A stretch of DNA of 13,601 nt from Cyclobacteriaceae bacterium (GTDB lineage Bacteria > Bacteroidota > Bacteroidia > Cytophagales > Cyclobacteriaceae). The DNA is taken from the NCBI GenBank assembly GCA_030589835.1, contig JAUUZS010000041.1, positions 1 through 13,601 on the forward strand, given 5' to 3'. Below are positions 7,411-13,601 of this stretch, one piece after another. Position 1 is the stretch's first letter, and the number at the start of each line of letters is the position of its first letter. The translations under genes were made by a program, and so were the position numbers. Below the pieces are notes generated by a model that was not told the DNA's origin, did not search any database, and saw only the letters and a list, made by a program, of their open reading frames with translations.

Positions 7411-8247
7411 ATGAAAAGTATTTTTAAATATAAATTAGTTCTTCTGGCTGTTTTATTTTTAGCAGTGAGTTGTACGGAATATGATGGGGATGAAAGACCC
7501 GTTGAAGTAACGCCTAAATTAGGCACTGCCACGCTAAATATAATAATGGCAGTTACCACGGCTGATGACCTTGGATATGATGGTATTGATATTTGGGCAG
7601 ACGAGCTTAAAGCAGGGCCAAACATGAAACCAGGTGATATAGTGACTGTAGAATATGAATTCCCACAGGGATCACTTTTTAGATCAGTACTTGGAGGAGA
7701 AGCCCCAAAATATTTGGATAACCCAATTGATGAAATTGAGACTCTACTGACCTATTCAACGGCTTCTGAGATGTTACCTGAAGATCATAATATGCCTCTT
7801 CAGGGACAATTGAAAGATGGCAGCTCTTATACGCTGATTAATTACGGTTTCGGCGCCTTAAATCATGATTATGAATATTTATTTATGGTTGAAGATGATT
7901 TAACCCCTCCGACAAGCGGAATGGCAAGAGTAAGATTTGTGAATGCTGGAGGTGGTGAATGTTGGGATAATACTTGTGAACTGAATTTTCAGATTGGTGG
8001 AGTTGATTTGGGTACCGGTCTCTGGGGAGGTGATCTGTTTGGAGATGGCCTTAGCTCCTTCACCGATTTTAGCGATTTATCTCCCGGTTCATTAAGTGTT
8101 GACGTTTATGATGGAACTGGAGCATTGTATTTTAATGGTACCATTGATGTATCTGCCGGTGGAATCTATACCGTGGTTTTCTTTGGAAATGAAGCTGATC
8201 CGATAATCACACCAGAGCCAAACAAATTTGAAGTAATCACCCATTAG
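7411..8247 (+). CDS. Lipoprotein with DUF4397-like domain
   Basis: Predicted 278-aa lipoprotein and last gene of the operon, starting 17 bases after the preceding stop. The ATG at 7411, with AACGAAAAGAAA just before it, gives a clean signal peptide ending LAVSC (lipidated C21) and then TEYDGDERP. An ATG at 7366 in the same frame would overlap the previous gene and add a non-signal extension. The N-terminal half (about 38-165) is not recognised. Residues about 170-262 (MARVRFVNAG ... DLSPGSLSVDVYDGTGALY ... GGIYTVVFFGN) have the pattern of DUF4397, a beta-sandwich domain of extracellular proteins. C184 and C189 (ECWDNTCE) could form a disulfide. It probably acts as a surface-exposed accessory of the SusC/D complex. 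The ligand is unknown. Confidence 0.85.
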   Translation: MKSIFKYKLVLLAVLFLAVSCTEYDGDERPVEVTPKLGTATLNIIMAVTTADDLGYDGIDIWADELKAGPNMKPGDIVTVEYEFPQGSLFRSVLGGEAPKYLDNPIDEIETLLTYSTASEMLPEDHNMPLQGQLKDGSSYTLINYGFGALNHDYEYLFMVEDDLTPPTSGMARVRFVNAGGGECWDNTCELNFQIGGVDLGTGLWGGDLFGDGLSSFTDFSDLSPGSLSVDVYDGTGALYFNGTIDVSAGGIYTVVFFGNEADPIITPEPNKFEVITH

Positions 8248-8275
8248 TACAAGGGATTTGTTTGAATAAAAATTT

Positions 8276-8307
8276 AAACCTGTAAGAATTATCTTACAGG
8301 TTTTTTT
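8276..8307 (+). terminator. Intrinsic terminator of the SusC/D operon
   Basis: AAACCTGTAAGA (8276-8287) pairs perfectly with TCTTACAGGTTT (8292-8303) around an ATTA loop, with seven T from 8301 to 8307. It begins 28 bases after the stop codon of the DUF4397 lipoprotein gene. On the other strand the same stem is followed by TTTAAATTTTTATT, so it may work in both directions for this convergent gene pair. Confidence 0.92.
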
Positions 8308-8481
8308 ATGCACCCAGGAAAGTTGAAATTCGATTACACACACAAATCCATATAGAGCCGTTTTTTTGAAGTGATCCTCAATGATGAAGTGTCTTTTTTT
8401 GCTCATCCAACTATCCACGTAAAAGAGCCGGATTACGTGGAGGGGCTTGATGTGGGGAGCCGTGATTATAAGAAAAGTTGA
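8308..8481 (+). pseudogene. Possible eroded short gene with in-frame TAG
   Basis: A frame opens with ATG at 8308, directly after the terminator T run, and reads MHPGKLKFDYTHKSI before a TAG at 8353-8355. The same frame then continues for 41 codons to TGA at 8479-8481, with protein-like composition (for example FFAHPTIHVKEPDYVEGLD). One stop codon interrupting an otherwise sensible frame suggests a relic of a small gene. There is no visible ribosome binding site, I do not recognise the product, and a perfect CCACGTAA/TTACGTGG inverted repeat (8415-8422, 8433-8440) inside it offers a non-coding explanation. Low confidence. Confidence 0.25.
8415..8440. repeat. 8-bp perfect inverted repeat
   Basis: CCACGTAA (8415-8422) and TTACGTGG (8433-8440) pair around a 10-base loop, between the convergent SusC/D operon and the Nudix gene. 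No T run follows on either strand, so it is not a standard terminator. It may instead be a binding site, or chance. Confidence 0.4.
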
Positions 8482-8496
8482 AGAATATTATTTGGA

Positions 8497-8934
8497 TTAA
8501 TTCTTCAGAATTGTCTTTTTAAATTCTTCAAGAATCATCGCATGATCAAAAGCAAGAGGAGGCAAACTATCAAAGTCGAACCATGAAACATCAGCGGCAT
8601 CGTCACCAGCTAGAATATTATTTTTATTTTCTTTTACATATCCTGAAAACACTACAGAAATCGTTCGTCCACGCGGATCGCGCCCTGGCTTACCATAGGT
8701 TTTGAACTGCTTAATCTGAATATTATCTATGCCGGTCTCTTCCAATAATTCACGCTTTGCCCCTTCTTCCAAATCTTCATCAATTTCAACAAACCCTCCC
8801 GGTAAAGCCCATTTTCCTATGAAAGGATCATGCTTTCGTTTGATCAACAGAATATCGGTATGTTTAGTATGCTTCAGTAAGATGCAATCTGTGGTTACTG
8901 AAGGTTTTGGATAATTATAGGTATATGTTTTCAT
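8497..8934 (-). CDS. Nudix hydrolase, ADP-ribose pyrophosphatase-like
   Basis: Cytosolic Mg-dependent hydrolase of a nucleoside diphosphate linked to another group. The 145-aa protein carries a complete Nudix box at residues 47-69: G47, E53, R61-E62, E65-E66 and G68 all fit GX5EX7REUXEEXGU. The flanks WALPGGFVE and YGKPGRDPRGRTISVVF are characteristic of the ADP-ribose pyrophosphatase-type group (COG1051-like). The exact substrate cannot be read from sequence, and 8-oxo-dGTP-type or other NDP-sugar activity is possible. The length is normal for the fold. It is the last gene of the - strand group and lies 108 bases after the RidA remnant, so it may have its own promoter. An 8-bp direct repeat lies just upstream of its start. 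Confidence 0.93.
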   Translation of the reverse strand: MKTYTYNYPKPSVTTDCILLKHTKHTDILLIKRKHDPFIGKWALPGGFVEIDEDLEEGAKRELLEETGIDNIQIKQFKTYGKPGRDPRGRTISVVFSGYVKENKNNILAGDDAADVSWFDFDSLPPLAFDHAMILEEFKKTILKN

Positions 8935-8936
8935 TA

Positions 8937-8964
8937 CTATTCGATGTTCAATTGTTCTATTCGA
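8937..8964. repeat. 8-bp direct repeat upstream of the Nudix start
   Basis: CTATTCGA occurs at 8937-8944 and 8957-8964, 20 bases apart (about two helical turns), within 30 bases upstream of the Nudix start codon on the other strand. The spacing suits a protein binding two sites on one face of the DNA, but two short copies may be chance. Confidence 0.3.
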
Positions 8965-9042
8965 GTTGAGGGTAATTAACGATATGATTTGCTAAACGCT
9001 ATTGATGGTACTGCTAGACGCATTTCTGATAAAGACTACAAT

Positions 9043-9270
9043 TTAGAAAATTAAAGCTGTGACTTCGATTTCGACAAGTAATTCAGGGCGCATTAATTTT
9101 TGACTATAAATTTTTCCGTTTTCATCGACCGAGATTGTCCCTGTCACCTCAATGGTATTTTCGACTTTTTCTGCCCGGGAATATCCGACAATATCCGCCC
9201 ATTTATTTCCTGATGGATCGTTGAGCCTTTTTGATTTTTTGTCTGAGTTTATAGTCACCAATTTTATCAA
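9043..9270 (-). pseudogene. RidA (YjgF/UK114) family remnant with internal deletion
   Basis: The frame encodes about 75 residues that match only the two ends of a RidA-type enamine/imine deaminase, normally about 125-130 aa. The start (KRLNDPSGNKWADIVGYSRA, then VTGTISVDENGKIY) corresponds to the N-terminal strands. The end (RPELLVEIEVTALIF) corresponds to the C-terminal strand, where RidA proteins usually have PxxLVEIE. The central ~50-55 residues, including helices and most of the active-site surface, are missing and the frame is kept across the junction. There is no ATG: the open frame begins with TTG (9268-9270), with GTG at 9256-9258 as an alternative, and the first 68 bases overlap the 3' end of the ABC transporter gene in another frame. 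The remnant is probably inactive. If expressed, it would be coupled to the transporter. Confidence 0.75.
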
Positions 9271-12200
9271 ATAATTTTAAGAATTTCTTAAGAAGATCAA
9301 AATAAAGCGCTATCAGTGCAATGATAGACATTAGCCACATAATAATGATATTAAACCAAAAAGTATCGAAATAACGTCCGGCAAAGTATTTTTGAGGGGC
9401 GTAATAGAAGGTCCTGAAATTAAATGGGTTTTCCGGTATTTCCGGCATTGCAAAAATGGGTGTGGTCTTTCTGATGAGCTTGTTCCCCACCTCCAGGATA
9501 GACGTTATTCCGCGGGTTTCAACAATGGAGGAGACCTTTTCGTTGATGTAGTCCTTTTTAATGCGTAAAAATTCCTGCTTTGGCATTTTCGCGAGAAAAA
9601 CATTAGTTACAGAATCTTTTTGTTCAGAGGCTCTACTATTTCTTTTTAAGTACACGTTTCTAAGCTTCTTAATATGATTTATTAGCATTTCATAGGTAGC
9701 AGAATCAAAATGCTGTACTTCCAGCATCTGCCAGTCAATGGTATTTTCACGATCAAATTTTTGTAATTCTTTTTTTAATTCATATTTAATTAAATCAAGA
9801 TTGCCGGATATTTCCTCGCGGCTGACCTGACCGCGTAGTGCTGCCCCACATAAAGAAAGATTTGTTTCCAACTCCTTCAGGTAAAAATTCGTTTTGTAAT
9901 TACCATTGGCAATGGTTTTTTCATATTCATAAAAATGCTTTTCATATTCATTGTCTTTAAATTGCCGAACCATAATGGCTTCAAATGCCCACCGGGAGGT
10001 CATCAATTCACCCAGGATAGGCACCCGCTCACTAGAGCTTATATTTGGATTTAGCTTATCAAATTCAATAGCCACCCCATTAAACATTAATTGGGGGATT
10101 AATATAATAGGAACCAATACATAAATGGTAATTACAGAATTGAATGCCGAAGATATATTGAGGCCAATTAGGTTGCCGGCGCAGGCTGCGGTAAACAAAA
10201 CCAGCCAATAGGAAAAAAACATCCCTCGGAATTCGAGCAGGTAATTTCCGACCATGACAAAGGAAAATGTTTGAATGGCAGAAATTCCAAACAGGATGAT
10301 CACCTTAGAATTCAGGTAACTGATTCTACTCAGGTTCAGAAATTGCTCCCGTTGCAAAATGCGACGATCTTTGATGATCTCCTCACCACTTATAGACAGG
10401 CCAATAAATAGAGCGACAATGATACTCATCAGAAAATAATAGGGGATATTGGAATTTTTGTCGAAGGTGTAGCCCGATAAATTGACATCTCCGGGATTGT
10501 AGTATTTTATAAAATAACCGATGATCAAAGCCAACAAGGGCGCTTCGGTAAAAGTGACAACCAAATACTGCGTATTCTTAAGCTTGGCAAGCACGTCCCT
10601 TTTACAAAACAACTTGAACTGGTCAATCCATTTAGGGATTTTGAAAGTGGTGGTTGGTAAAGGGGCTTCTTTATTATCGATCTTTATTTGATTTCGCTTC
10701 TTGAAATGGTCTCCCCATTCTTTCGGCAAAATCCTTCTTTCATTCGTAAATTTCCCATATTCATTTACCACCCTTGTCTCAATGATATTGAATATTTGCT
10801 CGACACTTACATTTCCACAAATAATACACGAACCCTGGTCGCGCTGAATCATATTTACGACATCTCTGAAATAGACGATTGCTTCTACGGGATCTCCATA
10901 ATAAATCTGGTGACCACCAACATCAAGGAGCAAAAGGTTATCAAACATCTTGAAAATATCTGACGAAGGTTGATGAATGGTGGTAAAGACTAATTTCCCT
11001 TTCAGCGCAAGTTCCTTGAGCAAATCGAGAATGTTTTCCGAATCCCTGGACGACAGTCCGGAGGTAGGCTCGTCGAGGAATAAAACCGATGGCTCCCGCA
11101 GCAGCTCCAGAGCGATATTCAACCTTTTTCTTTGTCCCCCACTGATCGTCTTATTGAGCGGGTTACCAACGGTCAGGTCTTTGGTTTCATAAATACCAAG
11201 GCTTTTCAGGGTGTTTTTTACCAGCTCAATTATTTTATCTTCGTCATAATCTGCAAAACACAGTTTGGCAGCGAAAAAGAGATTTTCATAAACAGTGAGG
11301 TCCTCGATCAGCAAATCATCCTGAGGCACATAACCAATTAATCCTTCGAGCTTTTCAGGCTCTTCATGGACATTTATGCCGTTTATAATGACCTCGCCTT
11401 TTTTTGGTTTTATTCTTCCAATTAATGTTTCGAGCAACGTTGATTTACCAGATCCGCTTGCCCCCATCACTCCAATGAGCTTACCGGATTCTTCATTCAC
11501 ATATATTTCCCGTAACCCAATCCTTCCTTGTTTAAAGCGCACCTCAATATCGCTCGCCGTAAGCTGTACAGTATTCAAATTGCGGGTTACTTTAAACTGG
11601 CTGACCACATCGCTGTAATAAATTGGCCTTAGCTTGCTTCCCCGAATATTACTGCCGGCCGGAAAAATATAATTAAACCTGCTGTTTAATGGAGCGCCGT
11701 TTAATCGAATATGAGATATGCCCACATATTTAATGATATAACTTTCTATTTGCGGGATATAGAGTACGGCCAGAAAACCAGTAAGATTTGGCCTTTTTAT
11801 ATGCTTGCAACAATTGTATTCCTCTTCATGTCCATTGTCGATAATGCAAATGTTTTCGTTGAAAAGTTCATTAACTTCTCTTCCAAATACAAACTGTTTT
11901 ATTTGCTCAACCAGCTTGGTCTTGATGTTGAGCGTTTTGCTGATATAATAGATGAGATTGTCTTGGCGCTCAGATAATTCCCCTTCAATTTGAGACAATT
12001 CAATAACCCGAAGTATCACAATGATTTTCTGGAATAGCGAACTCTCCAGATTGATGCGTTTGCAGATCAGCATGATGTTTGCCCACTCTTCCACAAATTC
12101 CTCCGTATCGGCATTCATGTCATTTTTGCCACTTGCACCGTTCGATACAGGCCTCTCGGGCTTAATGGATGTGAAGTCATCAAATATCTTCAGGTACTCC

Positions 12201-12328
12201 TCGGCGTCTTCACTATTGGCCTGTCTGTTGATGATAAATTTGATTTTTTCACGACTTTCATCGGTCACATTATCCTTTGCTACAATTGCAAACAGACGGA
12301 TAATTGCCTTAAGAAGATACTCGTTCAT
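9203..12328 (-). CDS. Large ABCG-like ABC transporter (ATPase and membrane domains fused)
   Basis: A 1041-aa inner-membrane ABC protein of the ABC-2/ABCG layout, with ATPase domain first and membrane domain second. Residues 1-155 are helical, and the first ~50 recall TerB-like domains (tentative). About 180-245 look like a small beta domain (LNGAPLNSRFNYIFPAGSNIR), perhaps FHA-like. The ATPase (about 258-500) has Walker A GASGSGKST (289-297), Q-loop Q336, signature ISGGQ (395-399), Walker B VLFLDE with catalytic E420, and H-loop H452, all intact. Predicted membrane segments lie near 592-609, 629-646, 674-697, 706-728, 730-750 and 992-1010. A ~240-residue hydrophilic helical insert (751-990) precedes the last segment. 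Such long fusions are common in Bacteroidetes; the substrate is unknown. It starts 103 bases after the TPR/SH3 gene and overlaps the RidA remnant by 68 bases. Confidence 0.95.
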   Translation of the reverse strand: MNEYLLKAIIRLFAIVAKDNVTDESREKIKFIINRQANSEDAEEYLKIFDDFTSIKPERPVSNGASGKNDMNADTEEFVEEWANIMLICKRINLESSLFQKIIVILRVIELSQIEGELSERQDNLIYYISKTLNIKTKLVEQIKQFVFGREVNELFNENICIIDNGHEEEYNCCKHIKRPNLTGFLAVLYIPQIESYIIKYVGISHIRLNGAPLNSRFNYIFPAGSNIRGSKLRPIYYSDVVSQFKVTRNLNTVQLTASDIEVRFKQGRIGLREIYVNEESGKLIGVMGASGSGKSTLLETLIGRIKPKKGEVIINGINVHEEPEKLEGLIGYVPQDDLLIEDLTVYENLFFAAKLCFADYDEDKIIELVKNTLKSLGIYETKDLTVGNPLNKTISGGQRKRLNIALELLREPSVLFLDEPTSGLSSRDSENILDLLKELALKGKLVFTTIHQPSSDIFKMFDNLLLLDVGGHQIYYGDPVEAIVYFRDVVNMIQRDQGSCIICGNVSVEQIFNIIETRVVNEYGKFTNERRILPKEWGDHFKKRNQIKIDNKEAPLPTTTFKIPKWIDQFKLFCKRDVLAKLKNTQYLVVTFTEAPLLALIIGYFIKYYNPGDVNLSGYTFDKNSNIPYYFLMSIIVALFIGLSISGEEIIKDRRILQREQFLNLSRISYLNSKVIILFGISAIQTFSFVMVGNYLLEFRGMFFSYWLVLFTAACAGNLIGLNISSAFNSVITIYVLVPIILIPQLMFNGVAIEFDKLNPNISSSERVPILGELMTSRWAFEAIMVRQFKDNEYEKHFYEYEKTIANGNYKTNFYLKELETNLSLCGAALRGQVSREEISGNLDLIKYELKKELQKFDRENTIDWQMLEVQHFDSATYEMLINHIKKLRNVYLKRNSRASEQKDSVTNVFLAKMPKQEFLRIKKDYINEKVSSIVETRGITSILEVGNKLIRKTTPIFAMPEIPENPFNFRTFYYAPQKYFAGRYFDTFWFNIIIMWLMSIIALIALYFDLLKKFLKLFDKIGDYKLRQKIKKAQRSIRK

Positions 12329-12431
12329 TCCATTGCATTAAATATGACAAGGGTTGAAAGTAACAAAAAAAAATAAAGAAATATTATTTGCCCAATATTT
12401 TAATTTTGAAGCACCAGAATATGAATAAACT

Positions 12432-13160
12432 TTATAGCTTAACTTCTTTTAAGTTAAATGCTTTGACAAAAGCTTCATTTTCATCCCATGAAATTTTGAC
12501 CCAAACATCATCCTGGCTGAGGATATCTACCCTATGTCCTTTTGAAATCACATCAACCACATCCGATCCGGGAGACGGGCCTTTCATCAGGTGCACTTCA
12601 GAAGTGGTGATGATGGCCTTGGCCCTTCCTCGTCCGTAGTTGTTGATAAAAAGCAGTACGAGAAGAAGGCAAATATAAGCTATGCCTTGAAAACCAGACT
12701 GGATATTATAGGCCTTTTTCCTATAAAACAGAATCCAAAAAAACATGAAGACAAGACCAATAATGATAAAGTCAATTTGCAGATGATATTGGTGATAGAT
12801 GTTCAGAAAAAATTCAGCATCATCGTAATTGTAGCCTGAGAGTTTATGCTGCTCTGCTAGATTTTCCATCTTCTTGAGCACCCTTTTTTGGTTGGTTTTC
12901 AAATAATATAAATTCAGATAGTAAAGCGCATTGGTATAGTCTCCAAGACCTTCTTTGATAAAGGCCATTTTTAGTAACATTGCAGGCGTTGCTTTCTGAT
13001 CTGAATTTTGGATATCTTCATACAGTTCAAAGGATTGTGTGTATTTTTTTTGTGCAAACAGCGAATCAGCAAGAATTAATTTTTCCTTTGGCGAATTACA
13101 AAACACAGAAAATGAACTGCTTATAAAAATAAATAAAAATAAATAAAATAATTTCGGCAT
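12432..13160 (-). CDS. BatE-like membrane protein with TPR and SH3 domains
   Basis: A 242-aa envelope protein. Residues 1-21 form a signal peptide or anchor (hydrophobic, ending SVFC). Residues 25-105 hold two to three TPR-like helical pairs (LILADSLFAQKKYTQSFELYEDI; FIKEGLGDYTNALYYLNLYY). Two membrane helices follow at about 130-146 and 157-173, joined by a short basic loop (YRKKAYN). The C-terminal 182-240 is a bacterial SH3 domain (EVHLMKGPSPGSDVVDVISKGHRVDIL ... WVKISW). This TPR, two-helix, SH3 order is that of BatE proteins of Bacteroidetes, but no BatA-D or MoxR genes are near, so I do not assign the name. It may be co-transcribed with the ABC transporter 103 bases downstream. It is transcribed away from tRNA-Lys, with only 82 bases between them. 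Confidence 0.85.
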   Translation of the reverse strand: MPKLFYLFLFIFISSSFSVFCNSPKEKLILADSLFAQKKYTQSFELYEDIQNSDQKATPAMLLKMAFIKEGLGDYTNALYYLNLYYLKTNQKRVLKKMENLAEQHKLSGYNYDDAEFFLNIYHQYHLQIDFIIIGLVFMFFWILFYRKKAYNIQSGFQGIAYICLLLVLLFINNYGRGRAKAIITTSEVHLMKGPSPGSDVVDVISKGHRVDILSQDDVWVKISWDENEAFVKAFNLKEVKL

Positions 13161-13164
13161 ACGG

Positions 13165-13196
13165 TTTTGGCTTTTTATTATATCATCCTACATTTG
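13165..13196 (+). promoter_or_regulatory. Bacteroidetes-type promoter of tRNA-Lys
   Basis: TACATTTG (13189-13196) is an exact match to the -7 element TANNTTTG of the Bacteroidetes housekeeping sigma factor. TTTG (13166-13169) lies 19 bases upstream as the -33 element. Transcription would start near 13203, giving a leader of about 40 nt before the mature tRNA. The -33 part lies within 10 bases of the divergent TPR/SH3 gene's start codon. Confidence 0.65.
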
Positions 13197-13242
13197 CATT
13201 CCAATTACGGAAAAGGCCGATAAAAAATCAAGGTATTTTCAT

Positions 13243-13318
13243 GATTCCGTAGCTCAGTTGGTAGAGCATCTCCCTTTTAAGGAGAGGGTCCTGGGTTCGA
13301 GCCCCAGCGGGATCACCA
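13243..13318 (+). tRNA. tRNA-Lys (anticodon UUU)
   Basis: A full cloverleaf is visible. The acceptor arms are GATTCCG and CGGGATC with one G-U pair. The D arm is GCTC/GAGC, and the anticodon arm TCTCC/GGAGA carries loop CTTTTAA (anticodon TTT). The variable loop is 5 bases, the T arm CTGGG/CCCAG has loop TTCGAGC, the discriminator is A, and CCA is encoded. It reads lysine codons AAA and AAG. The gene stands alone with its own promoter and terminator. Confidence 0.98.
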
Positions 13319-13328
13319 CCAATTTATC

Positions 13329-13364
13329 AATCCCTTGCAAGTTACATTTGCAAGGGATTTTTTT
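13329..13364 (+). terminator. Intrinsic terminator of tRNA-Lys
   Basis: AATCCCTTGCAA (13329-13340) pairs perfectly over 12 bp with TTGCAAGGGATT (13348-13359) around a 7-nt loop, with seven T from 13358 to 13364. It begins 11 bases after the tRNA CCA end. Confidence 0.93.
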
Positions 13365-13601
13365 ATCTAAAACCAATATTAAGAGGCAAAGATGTGGGGG
13401 TCTGGTAAAGTCAATATCCCTATTGGTAGGTTGCCGCACGTGTTGTCATACCTAAACGACGAGCAAAGACGACCAATTGACCTACTAACCTGAGTTCGAT
13501 TAATAAAATCCACGTCACGGCGTGAAAACGGAAAACAATGGAGTTTTCGTGGCAGTCTCCCCCATGGAATGAGATTGCCACAAAATTTTAGTGCCTAAAA
13601 T
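13365..13601. other. Right-end non-coding region
   Basis: No coding frame with any family character is seen on either strand up to the window edge. The stretch contains several hairpin-forming repeats: ACCAATA/TATTGGT (13372-13378, 13421-13427), TCACG/CGTGA around one base (13515-13525), GAAAAC/GTTTTC (13531-13536, 13543-13548) and the larger hairpin at 13544-13585. It may be the edge of an element that continues outside the window, downstream of a tRNA gene, which is a common insertion site. That is speculation. Confidence 0.5.
13544..13585. repeat. Imperfect 15-bp hairpin at the right edge
   Basis: TTTT-C-GTGGCAGTCTC (13544-13559) pairs with GAGATTGCCACAAAA (13571-13585) over 15 positions, with one G-U and one bulged base, around an 11-base loop. 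No T run follows on the + strand. On the other strand the arm is followed by CCATTG, also without a T run. It could be an inverted-repeat end of a mobile element or a structured RNA. Confidence 0.45.

Noticed and set aside
8092..8418. 108-codon - strand frame across the operon end and terminator
   Set aside because: It runs antisense through the 3' end of the DUF4397 gene and the terminator stem. Its residues mirror the + strand coding pattern.
13254..13439. Reverse-strand frame across the tRNA gene (contains GLEPRTLSLKG)
   Set aside because: It is the translated complement of tRNA-Lys. Such antisense-tRNA frames are a well-known source of false proteins. The + strand frame at 13258-13455 is rejected for the same reason.
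1..13601. CRISPR array, toxin-antitoxin pair, restriction or phage-defence genes
   Set aside because: I saw no regularly spaced repeats, no Cas-like frames and no defence-type enzyme motifs. The only ATPase is the ABCG-type transporter.

Overview
The window looks like a chromosome segment from a member of the Bacteroidetes (Bacteroidota), probably a Cytophagales-like marine or environmental lineage. The reasons are a SusC/SusD outer-membrane pair, lipoproteins with acidic residues directly after the lipidated cysteine, A-rich leaders instead of strong Shine-Dalgarno sites, and a tRNA promoter matching the Bacteroidetes -33 TTTG / -7 TANNTTTG pattern. The placement below phylum level is an inference.

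Left part (1-1952). The first 574 bases carry no convincing gene. They hold a nested stem structure with a tandem 11-base duplication in its loop, a terminator-like hairpin and an AT-rich palindrome. An orphan NarL/LuxR-type response regulator follows (start best placed at 593, end 1213). A 155-bp MITE-like element with 17-bp terminal inverted repeats, a perfect 17-bp internal inverted repeat and TAATTA on both sides lies at 1243-1397. The remaining ~550 bases lead up to the SusC gene and include a leader hairpin.

Middle part (1953-8303). Four tightly spaced + strand genes form an apparent operon closed by a strong intrinsic terminator: a SusC-like TonB-dependent transporter, a SusD-like binding lipoprotein, a DUF5011/DUF5012-type lipoprotein and a DUF4397-type lipoprotein. 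Together they look like an outer-membrane uptake complex with two accessory surface lipoproteins. No degrading enzyme is present, so the substrate cannot be read from the locus.

Right part (8304-13160). A short stretch with an interrupted reading frame separates the operon from four genes on the - strand. In transcription order these are a BatE-like TPR/SH3 membrane protein, a large ABCG-type half-transporter-like protein (1041 aa), a badly shortened RidA-family remnant whose frame begins inside the transporter gene, and a Nudix hydrolase of the ADP-ribose pyrophosphatase type. Diverging from the TPR/SH3 gene is tRNA-Lys(UUU) with its own promoter and terminator. The last ~235 bases have no gene but contain hairpin-forming sequence.

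I do not see a clearly new defence or mobile system. The observations most worth following up are the structured element at 28-180, the MITE, the twice-damaged RidA remnant and the interrupted frame at 8308-8481.
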